Source of the DNA: Bacteroidales bacterium UBA4073
GTDB taxonomy: Bacteria; Bacteroidota; Bacteroidia; Bacteroidales; Tenuifilaceae
Direction: 5' to 3'
Assembly (NCBI GenBank): GCA_002383425.1
Contig: DFYV01000023.1
Span: 5,023-10,725 of the forward strand
DNA: 5,703 nucleotides
The position numbers and the translations under genes are program-made. Each line of letters starts with the position of its first letter. Position 1 is the stretch's first letter. Positions 5,670 through 5,703 of this stretch are shown piece after piece. The notes under the pieces were generated by a model. It had not been told where the DNA came from, made no database searches, and saw only the letters and a program-made list of their open reading frames with translations.

Positions 5670-5703
5670 GTATTAATTCCACAAGTACCTCTCATCGCAT
5701 TCA

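Larger units (their letters stand above)
5380..5703. other. Non-coding right end of the window
   Basis: Apart from the candidate rightward promoter, element B and the REP-like cluster, this AT-rich stretch shows no gene on either strand. There is no tRNA or rRNA signature. The sequence after 5670 to the window edge has no recognisable feature. Confidence 0.6.

Noticed and set aside
5576..5703. Open frame from an ATG at 5576 to the window end on the plus strand
   Set aside because: It consists almost entirely of the REP-like repeat units and has no ribosome-binding context. The codons simply read through the GCCCCGAAG palindromes twice.
1..5703. Composite transposon or genomic island carrying the three genes
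   Set aside because: The inverted repeats are short and no transposase, integrase, target-site duplication or attachment site is visible. The genes are ordinary signalling and repair functions with no obvious compositional break.

Overview
The window looks like a chromosomal segment of a member of the Bacteroidota, probably a Bacteroidales/Marinilabiliales-type organism. Four things point that way. The histidine kinase has the layout common in that phylum (signal peptide, a long periplasmic TPR array, one membrane helix, HisKA/HATPase with an HDLRSPF H-box). The best promoter matches the phylum's TTTG / TAnnTTTG consensus. The genes lack clear Shine-Dalgarno sequences. The spacers carry low-complexity TTAGAAG-type and GCCCCGAAGGGGC-type repeats. 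The species cannot be named from sequence alone.

Layout: all three genes lie on the minus strand and read from right to left. A candidate promoter (5075-5105) leads into a TPR sensor histidine kinase (2182-5046, 954 aa). Two bases after its stop codon starts xseB, the small subunit of exodeoxyribonuclease VII (1970-2179, 69 aa). After a 98-base gap comes a soluble receiver-PAS-class III nucleotide cyclase (267-1871, 534 aa), whose substrate-choosing residues are those of adenylate cyclases. Both outer flanks (1-266 and 5047-5703) are non-coding and rich in repeats.

How the genes may work together: the kinase should sense something through its periplasmic TPR domain and phosphorylate a response regulator, but no classical regulator lies in the window. 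The nearest receiver domain is the N-terminus of the cyclase. It keeps the phospho-acceptor Asp but has lost the acidic pair, the Thr and the Lys that normally support phosphorylation. A kinase-to-cAMP pathway is therefore attractive but unproven. xseB is apparently a housekeeping DNA-repair gene translated with the kinase; its usual partner xseA is not in the window.

The flanks are the most unusual part. A 30-base segment (28-57) recurs in inverted orientation at 5350-5379 with one mismatch, and both copies sit next to arrays of YTTCTA-type repeats. A second, weaker inverted pair (158-200 and 5493-5533) shares its two ends. The right end carries a REP/BIME-like cluster of three hairpins. I see no transposase, integrase, CRISPR array, tRNA or rRNA.
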